From: Prosthecobacter vanneervenii
GTDB taxonomy: Bacteria > Verrucomicrobiota > Verrucomicrobiia > Verrucomicrobiales > Verrucomicrobiaceae
NCBI RefSeq assembly: GCF_014203095.1
Contig: NZ_JACHIG010000010.1
Coordinates: 1-64,000 of the forward strand
Length of the DNA: 64,000 nucleotides
Reading direction: 5' to 3'
Within the stretch, counting starts at the first letter, position 1; every line of letters begins with the position of its first letter. This document shows, in pieces, positions 27,709-36,700 of this stretch. Under the pieces are notes generated by a model. The model saw only the letters and a list, made by a program, of their open reading frames with translations. It did no database searches and had not been told where the DNA came from. The position numbers and the translations under genes are program-made.

Positions 27709-28998
27709 CTAAAGCTCGCCAGAGCGCGCGGAGATGAAGTCGGCGGGGGTGGGGGCGGGTGGGGCGCCGAAGTTGATTTCGAGCTGCTCGGGCGGGGGGA
27801 GGAAGCGGGCGCGGAGGGAGTCGCTGTCGAGGCCGAGGCGGGCGGGGTGGTGGTCGGCGGTGGAGATGAAGGGGAGGATCTTTTTCATCTGCAGGCGCAG
27901 GCGGATGAGGTCTGCAAGACGCAGCCGGGTGTAGCGCCGAGCTGCAAGGAGGCGCTCGACATTGCGGACGCCGAGGCCGGGGACGCGGAGAAGGAGCTCG
28001 CGGGGGGCGCGGTTGACATCCACGGGGAAGGTGGCGCGGTTTTGGAGGGCCCAGGAGAGCTTGGGGTCGAGGGCGAGGTCGAGGTTGGGGGAGGAGGGGG
28101 AGGCGATTTCTTCGACCTTGAAGTCGTAGAAGCGGAGGAGCCAGTCGGCCTGGTAGAGGCGGTGCTCGCGGATGAGGGGCGGGGCCTTGAGGGGGAGGAT
28201 GGCGGAGGGCTCGGGGATGGGGCTGAAGGCGGAGTAATAGACGCGGCGGAGGCGATGCGCGGAGTAGAGCTGGTCTGCACAGCCGAGTATGGTGGCGTCT
28301 GTGGAGGCATCGGCACCGACGAGCATCTGGGTGCTCTGGCCGGTGGCGAAGGGGGGTGGTTTGGGGGTGTTGGGTTTGCGCTTTTCGGCGTGGCGTTCGT
28401 CGATTTTTCCACGGATGTGACCCATGGCCTGCTGGGTGCGGGCGAGGTTTTTTTCCGGGGCTAAGGTATTGAGGCTGTGCTGACTAGGGAGCTCGACATT
28501 GATGCTGATGCGGTCGGCGTAGCGGCCTGCGAGGGCGATGAGGTCCTGGGAGGCTTCGGGGATGGTCTTGAGGTGGATGTAGCCGCGGAAGTGGTGGACC
28601 TCGCGGAGCTTGCGGGCGACTTCGATGACGAGCTCCATGGTGTGGTCGGCGCTGCGGATGATGCCGCTGCTGAGGAAGAGGCCTTCGATGTAGTTGCGCT
28701 TGTAGAAGTCGAGGGTGAGCTGCACCACCTCGTCTGGAGTGAACCTGGCACGCGTGACGTTGCTGGACCTGCGGTTGATGCAGTAGTGGCAGTCGTAGAG
28801 GCAGGCGTTGGTGAGGAGCACCTTCATGAGGGAGACGCAACGCCCGTCGGGGGTGTAGGAGTGGCAGATGCCCATGCCGCCGGTGGAGCCGACGCCCTGG
28901 CTGCCACGGGAGTCTTTCCGCGCTGCACCGCTGCTGGCGCAGGATGCGTCGTATTTCGCCGCATCGGCGAGGATTTCGAGTTTGCGCGTGACGTCCAT
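27709..28998 (-). CDS. Radical SAM protein, putative DNA modification/repair (TIGR03916-type)
   Basis: The 429-residue protein carries the iron-sulfur motif CLYDCHYC (CxxxCxxC), then FLSSGIIRSADHTMELVIEV, GYIHLKTIPEAS and ISINVELPSQHSLNTLAPEK, all matching the radical SAM subgroup partnered with DUF4130. Near residue 330 a helix-hairpin-helix (LLLRVPGLGVRNVERLLAAR) suggests DNA binding. N-terminal GGMGICHSYTPDGRCVSLMKVL is also typical. It is the first gene of a tight operon with DUF4130 and DUF2256 proteins. Substrate and reaction are not established. Confidence 0.9.
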   Translation of the reverse strand: MDVTRKLEILADAAKYDASCASSGAARKDSRGSQGVGSTGGMGICHSYTPDGRCVSLMKVLLTNACLYDCHYCINRRSSNVTRARFTPDEVVQLTLDFYKRNYIEGLFLSSGIIRSADHTMELVIEVARKLREVHHFRGYIHLKTIPEASQDLIALAGRYADRISINVELPSQHSLNTLAPEKNLARTQQAMGHIRGKIDERHAEKRKPNTPKPPPFATGQSTQMLVGADASTDATILGCADQLYSAHRLRRVYYSAFSPIPEPSAILPLKAPPLIREHRLYQADWLLRFYDFKVEEIASPSSPNLDLALDPKLSWALQNRATFPVDVNRAPRELLLRVPGLGVRNVERLLAARRYTRLRLADLIRLRLQMKKILPFISTADHHPARLGLDSDSLRARFLPPPEQLEINFGAPPAPTPADFISARSGEL

Positions 28999-29461
28999 GT
29001 TTCTGCCGGGAGACTCCGGGTTTTACGTTTCGGAGCGGTTTCGTGCCGCGCGATTCTATGCTGTTCTTTAGAACATATTCAAGGGACGGTTGGAGTTAAA
29101 AGTTTCAAGTTTTAAGTTTCAAGTTGGGCGTCGCGGGTGAGGCGATTTCGGGTGGGGAAAAGGCGGGGTTTTGTGTCGGATTCGGCAATACGGCAAGGTT
29201 GTTGCGGTTGGCTGACTGGGGGGTTTCAGGTTTCAAGTTTGAGGTTTGAAGTTGCCGGAGGGGGACAGGGGGGGAGTTGGCGAGGGGGGGAGGTAGCTGC
29301 AAACCGCCTCGGCTTGCTAAGGCAGCCGTGCCATGAGTTCTGGGAAGTTCCTCGGAGTGATGGGCATCGGCAGGAGGCTTAATCAATCGCCATTCTGGGC
29401 TGGCAATTTTTTCTAGCGGTTTAAGCGTGACAAGCTGGCTGATGGGTGATTCTTCTAGAGA
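28999..29461. other. Gene-free stretch with short TTTCAAGTTT-type repeats
   Basis: No credible gene is seen. The DNA contains repeated words (GTTTCAAGTTTTAAGTTTCAAG near 29100, GGTTTCAAGTTTGAGGTTTG near 29227), each followed by a G-rich tract such as GCCGGAGGGGGACAGGGGGG. Similar TTTAAGGTTGTCGGAGGGG and TGAAAACTGAGAATTG words recur at 40550-40920. The promoter of the radical SAM operon should lie at the left end but no clear boxes stand out. Confidence 0.5.
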
Positions 29462-30238
29462 ATGAAATTGGCTTTATTGATGCTGCTGGTGGGTTTGGGC
29501 GTGGGCGCGGATTGCGCCTGGGGAGGAGATGCGGTGGTGAATTCTTTGGGGATGAAGTTTGTGACGGTGCCTGGCACGAAGGTTTTGATGTGCATCCATG
29601 AAACGCGGAAGAGCGATTATGCGGCGTATGCGAAGGCGAATCCGAAGATCGACATGACTTGGAAGAAGATCGAGGCCTATGGGGTGCCGGTGAGCGAGGG
29701 GGATGACCACCCGGTGGTGAATGTGAACTGGGAGGATGCAGTGGCGTTTTGTGAGTGGCTGAGCCAAAAGGAGGGCCGGGTGTATCGGCTGCCGACGGAC
29801 CGGGAGTGGAGTTATGCGGCGGGCATCGCGACGAAGGAGGAAAGAGGGCTGACGCCGGAGAAGCTGGATGCGAAGCTGAAGGAGATTTATCCGTGGGGGA
29901 AAACGTGGCCGCCGCCGGCGGGTGTGGCGAATCTGGCCGACACGGCCGGGGCATCGAGGATTCCGGGCATGGTCGTGGTTCCGGCATACACGGACGGCTT
30001 TGTGACGACGGCGCCGGTGATGAGTTTCAGGCCTAACAAGCTGGGTTTCTATGATCTGAGCGGCAACGTGTGGGAATGGTGTGAGGACTGGTATAACCAA
30101 GAGCGCAAGGAGAGAGTGCTGCGCGGTGGATCGTGGTGTTATGATCCGCTGAGTCTGCTGTCGTCCGACCGGCTGCATCACGCGCCGACCACGCGGGATA
30201 TGTACCGGGGGTTCCGGTGTGTGCTGGTGGGGCGTTGA
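29462..30238 (+). CDS. Secreted SUMF1/FGE-fold protein lacking the FGE cysteine pair
   Basis: The 258-residue protein has a signal peptide (MKLALLMLLVGLGVGADCAWG) and the C-type-lectin-like FGE sulfatase fold: NSLGMKFVTVPGT, HPVVNVNWEDAVAFCEWLS, YRLPTDREWSYAAG, NKLGFYDLSGNVWEWCEDWY and RVLRGGSW....YRGFRC. True formylglycine-generating enzymes have two active cysteines shortly after RGGS; here the segment is RGGSWCYDPLSLLSSDR with only one, so sulfatase activation is unlikely. It is better described as a SUMF1/EgtB/PvdO-family protein of unknown role. Confidence 0.85.
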   Translation: MKLALLMLLVGLGVGADCAWGGDAVVNSLGMKFVTVPGTKVLMCIHETRKSDYAAYAKANPKIDMTWKKIEAYGVPVSEGDDHPVVNVNWEDAVAFCEWLSQKEGRVYRLPTDREWSYAAGIATKEERGLTPEKLDAKLKEIYPWGKTWPPPAGVANLADTAGASRIPGMVVVPAYTDGFVTTAPVMSFRPNKLGFYDLSGNVWEWCEDWYNQERKERVLRGGSWCYDPLSLLSSDRLHHAPTTRDMYRGFRCVLVGR

Positions 30239-30240
30239 GG

Positions 30241-30310
30241 GAGAGGGGGGAGTTGGCGGTGGTTTGCGATGGTTGGCCGTTGTTTGCGGTGGTTGGCCGA
30301 CGGTTCGCGG
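30241..30310. repeat. TGGTTTGC-type minisatellite, copy 1
   Basis: Just after the SUMF1-fold gene the DNA reads as degenerate tandem units of about ten bases: GGCGGTGGTTTGCGATGG, TTGGCCGTTGTTTGCGG, TGGTTGGCC. The same units occur at 39925-39970 and 40412-40490. No protein is likely to be encoded. Confidence 0.6.
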
Positions 30311-30798
30311 AGCTCATTTCCGGGGGCGGGGCTTGGGGACGTTCGGTTTGCCGCAGAGGGGCCAAGGAGCAGAGGTGGCAGAGATTGAAGAGGGTTCGGA
30401 AATTGGATGAGGTGCGGGAGGCTTGGCTTTGTGGTGGCGCGGGAATGCGGGGCGGTGGTTGGCCGGAGGGGATGGGCCGAAAGAGAGGAAAGAAGAAGAA
30501 AAATGGACTGGGGAATGGGGCCGGAGATTTGCACCGTCCCCCTTCGCTAAAGCTCCGGAGGACAAGCAGGGGTTGGATAAAGAGGTTTTTAGAACGGAGT
30601 GCCTGATGGGTTGAAAACGGGGCTGAAGGTGGAGGCGCGGGAATGCTGGGCGATGTGGGAGCGTGAGGGATCGGGACGATTCCTCTCCGCCGGAGCGTGG
30701 CTGGGCGCCTGGGACGGGGGAGGGGCTGTGACTGACGAAATTGCTTCCCTTGCGGCTTCCCTGATGCCTATTCTTGGGCGGACACTCAGCCCAACGCC
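30311..30798. other. Gene-free, repeat-containing stretch before the bicupin gene
   Basis: This stretch holds a CCTTCGCTAAAGCTCCGGAGGACA palindrome-like block near 30541-30565 (also near 38571 and 39981) and a truncated MITE copy at 30610-30720. Open frames through it are glycine/arginine-rich and look like products of the G-rich strand. I see no gene. Confidence 0.5.
30610..30720. repeat. MITE-like dispersed repeat (TIR family), truncated copy 2
   Basis: GTTGAAAACGGGGCTGAAGG opens the copy, followed by GGAGGCGCGGGAATGCTGGGCG and GAGCGTGAGGGATCGGGACG, blocks shared with 47905-48142 in the same order. The middle and the right terminal repeat are missing. Confidence 0.65.
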
Positions 30799-31737
30799 AT
30801 GACTGCCACCTCTTCAGATTCCGCCCCGACCTGCAACGACGAATGGGAGAAGCACGGCTTGTTCTTTGAGTATGGCAGCGCGGCGAATCCGCGCATGCCG
30901 AAGATCGGCATTGATGTGTTTCCGCCGTCGATGCATCACGTGGCGGAGAGCAAGATCATTCCGCTGGAGCTGTCGCAGAAGCTGCAAACGAGCCACCCGG
31001 CCACGGGGCCGAATCTTCTGGCCCATTTTGTGCATATCGCCCCAGGTGAGGAGCTGGCCACCTGCTGCCATGCCAGCAGCCAGGTCTTTTATGTGATTCG
31101 CGGTGCGGGTTTCAGCGTGATCGATGGCAAGAGGCTGAGCTGGAAAACGGGCGATTTGTTTGCGCTGCCTGTGACCGGGGAGATCCGGCACTGCGCGAGT
31201 GAGGACAGCGCCTTTTACTGGGTGAACGACCAGCCGCTGATGGATTTCCTGGGTGCGAAGCCGACCAGCCCGAGGTTCCGGCCGCTGTATTTCTCCCGTG
31301 AGCTGCTGACGAGCGAGCTGGAGAAGGTGCGAAAGGAGAACGAGGGCAAGGACAAGAACCGCAACGGCATCCTGCTGGCGAATCCTGACTGCCCGCAGAC
31401 GAAAACGCTGACGCACTCGATGTGGTCGCTGTACAATCTGCTGCCTGCGAAGAGCAAACAGAAGGCGCACCGGCACAACTCCATCGCGCTGGATTTCGCG
31501 GTGAAGGCCACGGAGGGCGTTTACACCATGATCGGCCGCGATCTGGATGCCGATGGCAACATCATTGACCCGGTGCGCGCCAACTGGGTGGCCGGTGGCG
31601 CGTTTGTGACGCCGCCCGGCTGGTGGCACTCCCACCACAACGAAAGCGACGAGGACGCCATCGTGCTGCCGGTGCAGGATGCGGGTCTGCACACCTACAT
31701 GCAGACACTCGACATCCAGTTTGCGCGTGGGTATTGA
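30799..31737 (+). CDS. Bicupin protein, gentisate-dioxygenase-like fold
   Basis: The 312-residue protein has two cupin halves. The first contains HFVHIAPGEELATCCHASSQ, VFYVIRGAGFSVIDG, SWKTGDLFALP and EIRHCASEDSAFYWVNDQP. The second contains YNLLPAKSKQKAHRHNSIAL, VYTMIGRD and FVTPPGWWHSHHNESDEDA. The layout resembles gentisate 1,2-dioxygenases, and the second half keeps an HRH and an HSHH cluster that could bind metal. The true substrate is unknown. It stands alone between repeats. Confidence 0.75.
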   Translation: MTATSSDSAPTCNDEWEKHGLFFEYGSAANPRMPKIGIDVFPPSMHHVAESKIIPLELSQKLQTSHPATGPNLLAHFVHIAPGEELATCCHASSQVFYVIRGAGFSVIDGKRLSWKTGDLFALPVTGEIRHCASEDSAFYWVNDQPLMDFLGAKPTSPRFRPLYFSRELLTSELEKVRKENEGKDKNRNGILLANPDCPQTKTLTHSMWSLYNLLPAKSKQKAHRHNSIALDFAVKATEGVYTMIGRDLDADGNIIDPVRANWVAGGAFVTPPGWWHSHHNESDEDAIVLPVQDAGLHTYMQTLDIQFARGY

Positions 31738-31759
31738 GGCGGGGCGTTGTGAAGGCTAT

Positions 31760-31880
31760 GCCGGGTGGCGCACCAAAGAGGCCTAGCGGCTGGGGCGTCG
31801 AAGATTCCGGGTTGGCCTTGGTTCCGGGATGTACGGACGGTGTTGTGACGACGGCGCTGGTGATAATTTTCAAGACGGGT
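31760..31880 (+). pseudogene. Frameshifted fragment of a SUMF1/FGE-fold gene
   Basis: The stretch GCTGGGGCGTCGAAGATTCC and, in another frame, VPGCTDGVVTTALVIIFK matches AGASRIPG...VPAYTDGFVTTAPVMSFR in the intact gene at 29462-30238 at DNA level over about 90 bp (GGTTCCGG..TACGGACGG and TGTGACGACGGCGC are shared). The frame changes in the middle and there is no start. It is a decayed partial copy that probably came from a paralogue. Confidence 0.65.
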
Positions 31881-32045
31881 GAACCAGGCTAGGGAGCGCC
31901 CGTGGTGGAACATACAAGGCCCTGAGCTGAACGTCAGAACTCAAGGAGGCTAGATTTTGGAACGAGAGGTAATGACGGTTGCCCTTTGGAAAGGGGGCGC
32001 TGATTTTTTGACTGAGGCGGAAATTTTCACTGCCGTCATTCGGTG
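31881..32045. other. Short gene-free border of the AT-rich island
   Basis: Nothing coding is seen. A small hairpin CTGCC...GGCAG lies around 32020-32050, and base composition starts to fall toward the AT-rich island here. Confidence 0.4.
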
Positions 32046-32056
32046 GCAGCCTGTTA
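32046..32056 (+). repeat. Left 11-bp direct repeat at the Detocs island border
   Basis: GCAGCCTGTTA at the left edge of the island matches GCAGCTTGTTA at 37297-37307 with one difference. It includes the stop codon of the last island gene. It is a candidate integration footprint; the length is too short to be sure. Confidence 0.4.
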
Positions 32057-33274
32057 GACAACCTTAATAAGTTGCTGGAGAACCAAGTCTATAACACCCG
32101 CACTTGTGTAAGCCGCATATTCCCGCCACTTGTCATCTTTAACTCCATCAGCAAAGTCTGTGACCGCTTTGGCGGAAAGAACGAATGGCCTAGGTACACC
32201 AAAGTGGTTAGCGGCGCAAAAAACGCCATATGTTTCCAAATCAAATCCAATCAGTTTTCTCCAGTTAGTGCGTGTTTCCTCCAAAGAGCCATCAAACGCT
32301 AAAACCGTGGATCCGGTGGCTAGGGGACCAATTCTAATCGCTAAGTTGTGATTTGGTTTATGACCTCTCCATTTGGAGCGAATTGCAGTTAAAGCATTTT
32401 CGTCAGCCGCAACTGATCGAACAATGTCAGATATGAAAGAGTCCAACCTAAATGGTAGTGGATCAGGTAAGAACGTATTTGAATTCTCACCGGCCTTCAG
32501 TTTACCACTAAGATAATCAAAGGAAGGATCTGCAACTAAAACGTCCCCGTACTCAACTTCTCCTTTCACACCTGCAGCAATACCGGCCATTACTAAATAT
32601 TTGGGTTTGAACTCATGAATCATCCTTGAAGCGAGTACTGCTGCAGCGGGCATTCCCATCTGTTGAGCGGCCATTGCTGCTATGCGAAGAGACTTATCAC
32701 CGGAAACCAGAGTTCCTTTATAATACTGTCTTGAATCAGATGAGCAGTGAGCAACGCTCCATGAGTAGTCCAACTGGAGGACCGCTTTCAATTCAGGATC
32801 GTGGAGGGCAGTAAGAATACATACATCGAAGCCAAAGTCACTATTCTGCCGATCATGGTCTACGAGAAGCCGCTCTACTTCAATTGAAATTGTGGATTGC
32901 CACCCATACACTGAGCGATCGTAGTGCAACACAACAACGTTATTGTTAGCAAAGGCAGCGGAAGTCTCGTCTTTTATTTCCTGATATGCCGTTAGAGCAA
33001 TAATGGAACGGGGTCGTTGATAGCGTGGACTACTGCACACTGCTGTGATTAAATCGACTCCTCCGCGGGGCCTCGGTGTATCGTCATTTCGCTGGGGCAG
33101 ATGAATGTCGAGAATACACAAGTCAAATGTTTCAGACAACATTTTTTCTTTGGCACTAATAATGCAAGTAGCTTCTTTAATGTCGAGCTCATGCGCTTTT
33201 GGCACACTTCTAATAGCGTCAAGAATTGAAGCTCTCTTCTCCGGGCTGTCGTCTACAATTAATATTTTGATCAT
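32054..33274 (-). CDS. dtcC: Detocs effector DtcC: receiver domain fused to a purine nucleoside phosphorylase domain
   Basis: The start at 33274 (MIKILIVDDSPEKRASIL) gives a 406-residue protein. Residues 1-130 form a receiver domain: VDDSPEKR acidic pocket, LCILDIHLPQ phospho-acceptor Asp, IIALTAYQ. The usual conserved lysine after that is not evident. Residues about 150-406 form a PNP/MTAN-type domain: VCILTALHDPELKAV, MAGIAAGVKGEVEYGDVLVA, PLATGSTVLAF, GFDLETYGVFCAAN and KAVTDFADG, which keeps the glutamate for the sugar and the catalytic aspartate. In the known Detocs system this effector cleaves the N-glycosidic bond of ATP when phosphorylated and starves the phage-infected cell. It overlaps dtcB by ATGA. 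Confidence 0.88.
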   Translation of the reverse strand: MIKILIVDDSPEKRASILDAIRSVPKAHELDIKEATCIISAKEKMLSETFDLCILDIHLPQRNDDTPRPRGGVDLITAVCSSPRYQRPRSIIALTAYQEIKDETSAAFANNNVVVLHYDRSVYGWQSTISIEVERLLVDHDRQNSDFGFDVCILTALHDPELKAVLQLDYSWSVAHCSSDSRQYYKGTLVSGDKSLRIAAMAAQQMGMPAAAVLASRMIHEFKPKYLVMAGIAAGVKGEVEYGDVLVADPSFDYLSGKLKAGENSNTFLPDPLPFRLDSFISDIVRSVAADENALTAIRSKWRGHKPNHNLAIRIGPLATGSTVLAFDGSLEETRTNWRKLIGFDLETYGVFCAANHFGVPRPFVLSAKAVTDFADGVKDDKWREYAAYTSAGVIDLVLQQLIKVV

Positions 33275-33729
33275 TTTAGACCTCCATGTGAAAGCCAATG
33301 TTTAAGTTCAACCTCCCATGTTGTCCCCTGCGCATTGTAAAATATAGTAGTCTGATAATTCTCGAAGCCTTCTTCCGCCAATTGCTGCTTTAAGACATCG
33401 AGGGAAATGCAACTTTTTCCCTCACCAAAATGGGTAAATTGTGTGACAACAACAACCGGCGTTTTGACACCCTTGTGCTTAAGCTTTCTTAAAATATCTT
33501 TCCCTCCGAAGGGCCTGTTCCGACCTCCACTTTCCGAGGGAGATTTATCGAATGTAGGCATTGACATATCTAATAATATTAAGTCAAAAGGCTCTTCCTC
33601 TAAGAGGCGTGCCAAAGCACTTCTATATGAGCAGCAAGACTCTATAAAAATCGAGGGCGTATGCTGTAGTATGAACGACCTCAGTTGGGCCAGCTTATTC
33701 TGGTCATCTTCTACTATCAGTATTTTCAT
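33271..33729 (-). CDS. dtcB: Detocs stand-alone receiver protein DtcB
   Basis: The start at 33729 (MKILIVEDDQNKLAQLRSF) yields a 152-residue protein with only a receiver domain: VEDD acidic pair, FDLILLDMSMPTF with the phospho-acceptor aspartate, and TPVVVVTQFTHFGEG. No output domain follows. In Detocs, DtcB is described as a phosphate sink that prevents accidental activation of the effector. The gene begins inside the 3' end of dtcA (26 bp overlap), and its stop overlaps the dtcC start, so all three are co-translated. The lysine normally found about 20 residues after the T is replaced. Confidence 0.88.
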   Translation of the reverse strand: MKILIVEDDQNKLAQLRSFILQHTPSIFIESCCSYRSALARLLEEEPFDLILLDMSMPTFDKSPSESGGRNRPFGGKDILRKLKHKGVKTPVVVVTQFTHFGEGKSCISLDVLKQQLAEEGFENYQTTIFYNAQGTTWEVELKHWLSHGGLK

Positions 33730-36700
33730 AAATAAGATTTTTATACGGCAGCGAGACCTGGGCGAAAAAACGATTTCCTTCCACAAAGTCAAAAATAAGT
33801 TTGGGGTCACATTGTAAGTCAACCCTACTTATGCGTTCAATCTTCTGCAGGCCACTACCCCCCTCGATGGGAACGGAACTAAAACGGTTTCCTTGCCCGA
33901 CATCCAGAAGAACAGAGCGGAGGTGTTCTCTTCTGGTCTCAATGTTAGGCACACTCGCAAGATCATTTATTACCTCCAGGGTTAACAAATTTTCGTCGTT
34001 TTTGACTATGACATCGACAGGAATTTCCACGCTCAACAATCCGCTATGATTTTTAATATTATCTAGCAAAATGAACAAAATTTGAACGACACTTTTCAGC
34101 GAGGCTCCGTGAAGTTGCAACTCCGAGTGTATATATACTTTTATATCGAGTTTACAGTTAGGAAACAGGTTCAACATGAACTCTTTGGCGATACTAATTG
34201 GCAAGTCCATCGAGTAAGGTTCCATTTCCGGAATGGGTGCTCGTCTGAACCAATTAGCGATTTTATCAACTGCATATTGTGACTCTGTCCCTGATCGTGT
34301 TATTGCGGCAAGTATCTCAGCATTGGCTTGATCCGCCATTAAAGACCTGATCTCATTTTCCAGCGAGCTAACTCTTTTAGAAATGTCATTTTTTAAAGTT
34401 ACTGTTATTTCTTCGCGTACAAGTTGTAGGCACTCATCTGTTATTTGCCATAGACTATCGAATAAAAGATCGATAAAGTTTTCGTAGGACGTTGTTGATT
34501 CGATAACCTGTTGAAGCGCTGTTATAACATACGACGGCACACGAAAATCAAACATTCCCTCTCCTGTCGAACGTTCAGTGCGAATTTGTATCCACTGGAC
34601 ACGTGTGCGCTCAATTAGCGCGTCTATGTCCATAGAAAACCTTCGAATACTTTCTGCAAGGCTTTCCTTTTTCTCTGTAGGAAAACCTGAATAGTGCTCT
34701 AACCAAACCTGAGGGTCACGATATATATTTGTATTGTCATCCCGCTGAGTGATAAGATTCTCTCTCTCAAAAGGCGCTCTGAGTTGGCCGGCCAGCGTAC
34801 CGTGGCGCATTCCGGTACTCAAATATCCATCTAAGCCGAATTCGTTATTTGATACAAAGTGATCGCGAACTTCACAAAACATCTCGGTCAGTAGGCTACG
34901 CCTTTCATCTCCAGGTAACAAAAGCTGGAAGTCAGACCCGTCTACTCTCAAAGCCAAACCCAAGCGAATTAGGAAATCCGTATTAACACCTATATTATCG
35001 CTCGCACAAAGATCCTGATACCTAGTGTAACTCTCGCGCAAAGATTTTTCAATGACGCGTTTAATTCCGTTAACTTCTACGTGTATGCCGCTCTGCTCTA
35101 CCTGACGAAGTGCACGTCTTACTACCAAAACTTTGGTTATTTCCTTGATTTGTTCGGAACAATAGTGGCTTTCTTCTGGCCTGATACTCATTATCAAACG
35201 TAGGATCGCAATTCTTTCATGCTGAATATCTTCTGTGCTTGTAAAAGTTATCAAGTTATCTAACGCTGATTCTATGCTAACATTTTTGAGAAAATAAACT
35301 AATTCATCGGAGTCATAAGAGGCGATTGAGTCCGCAAGCTGGGAGGGACGTGTTACTCCGCAAAAATGGAGAAATTCTTCGTATGCGCTGTCTCTAATAA
35401 ATTCGAATTCCGATCCGAAGTATTGAGTACATATGTGTGAAGCTATCGGAAACGCAATATCTGAATAGCATTCAGAAGATACATCCAGTCGCTGCACATG
35501 CTGAAACACTTCCTGCAGGGGCAGCCTTGTGAGAATGTTCGGGTTCTTAACGTAAGCAGAGACCATTGTCCTTATTGAGAGACTCCAGTTTCCGGCACTT
35601 ATAGCAGCCCTAACAAGAGCTAACATTTTATCTTGTTCTGCTAGAGGGTCGCCGTCTGCATCAATACTTCGAAGTACTGTAATCGCACTTTCCGCATTCC
35701 CCGTCATAATTAAGCGGCGTGCTTCAAAAAGTTGCAACCGTGATCGGCACAGGTAAAGTTCGTCTGTGAGCGCCGAACCATCGAACATTGCGAGATACAA
35801 TCGCAAAGTCGGGGAATTTGGATTCCGTGATAACAGTTCTGTTAAATATGCAGTGCGGTATTCTTTTTTTTCTATAGCAAGAGCAAGCCTCGGATTAAAA
35901 TGATTTGATGTCAGATATGAGTATGAAGGCGCATAGCGCGTCACCGCGAAACCGTCTGACATAAATTCTCTCTGACAGAAACCGAAAAGTTGCGCATAAA
36001 ACGCAGAGTCAGAATCTATGTAACATCTCTTCCGTAAGGAGTTTGCGGACTTCTCGGCTTCGAACGTTTTCAGCAATACATGAAGCATCTCGTTCAAGAT
36101 CTCTCTTATTTCAGCTGGCTGCACTTTGTCTGCTGTAATGCTCATTTGCATCCTAGCACACGATTTAGCTGCAAGCTCAACAAATGAAAATTCATTTGGC
36201 CTTTTGTTTATAGCTTTGAAAGCGAGTTCTGCACTCACGTGATAATTACCTTGTGTGTAATGATCAAAACACTCAAGGAGCTCATCGTCATTTTGACCGT
36301 CGTCAATTTTAATATTGCCCGTCCAACACAAAATCAAATTGTTAAGGCGATTGTCTGGTATCGCTTTATACAAGGCTTTAGCTATAAAAATCCATTCTTG
36401 AGGAATGTTATTCGTCTCTTTTTCTGATGCTATAGCTATTGCAGCGCATTTGATTAGCGCTAAATATAAATCGATTGCTGGTAACGTTCCATGTCGCCAG
36501 AGAATGCTGGAAGGATTTTTAAATTCCATGGGACCATAAAAGTTGATAAAAAAGAAGATGAATTGTTCAATAGCTAGATCTTCGTCACTTTCTACGGATT
36601 CGCATGCATCTTTGGTATGCCCGTCAAACCTCCAACACGATACGCGGGGTTCATTTCGAATACTCGAATAGTATGCAAGCATTTGCACTATTGGGTGAAT

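Noticed and set aside
26863-28464. A 533-codon plus-strand open frame
   Set aside because: It is antisense to the radical SAM and DUF4130 genes, whose motifs are unmistakable.
30217-30606. Plus-strand open frame overlapping the end of the SUMF1-fold gene
   Set aside because: It is composed of minisatellite and G-rich DNA and has no protein-like features.
32020-32060. Integron attC-like core (GTCTAAC on the minus strand overlapping the dtcC stop)
   Set aside because: No matching GTTAGAC partner or attC palindrome follows within the expected distance, and no integrase is present.
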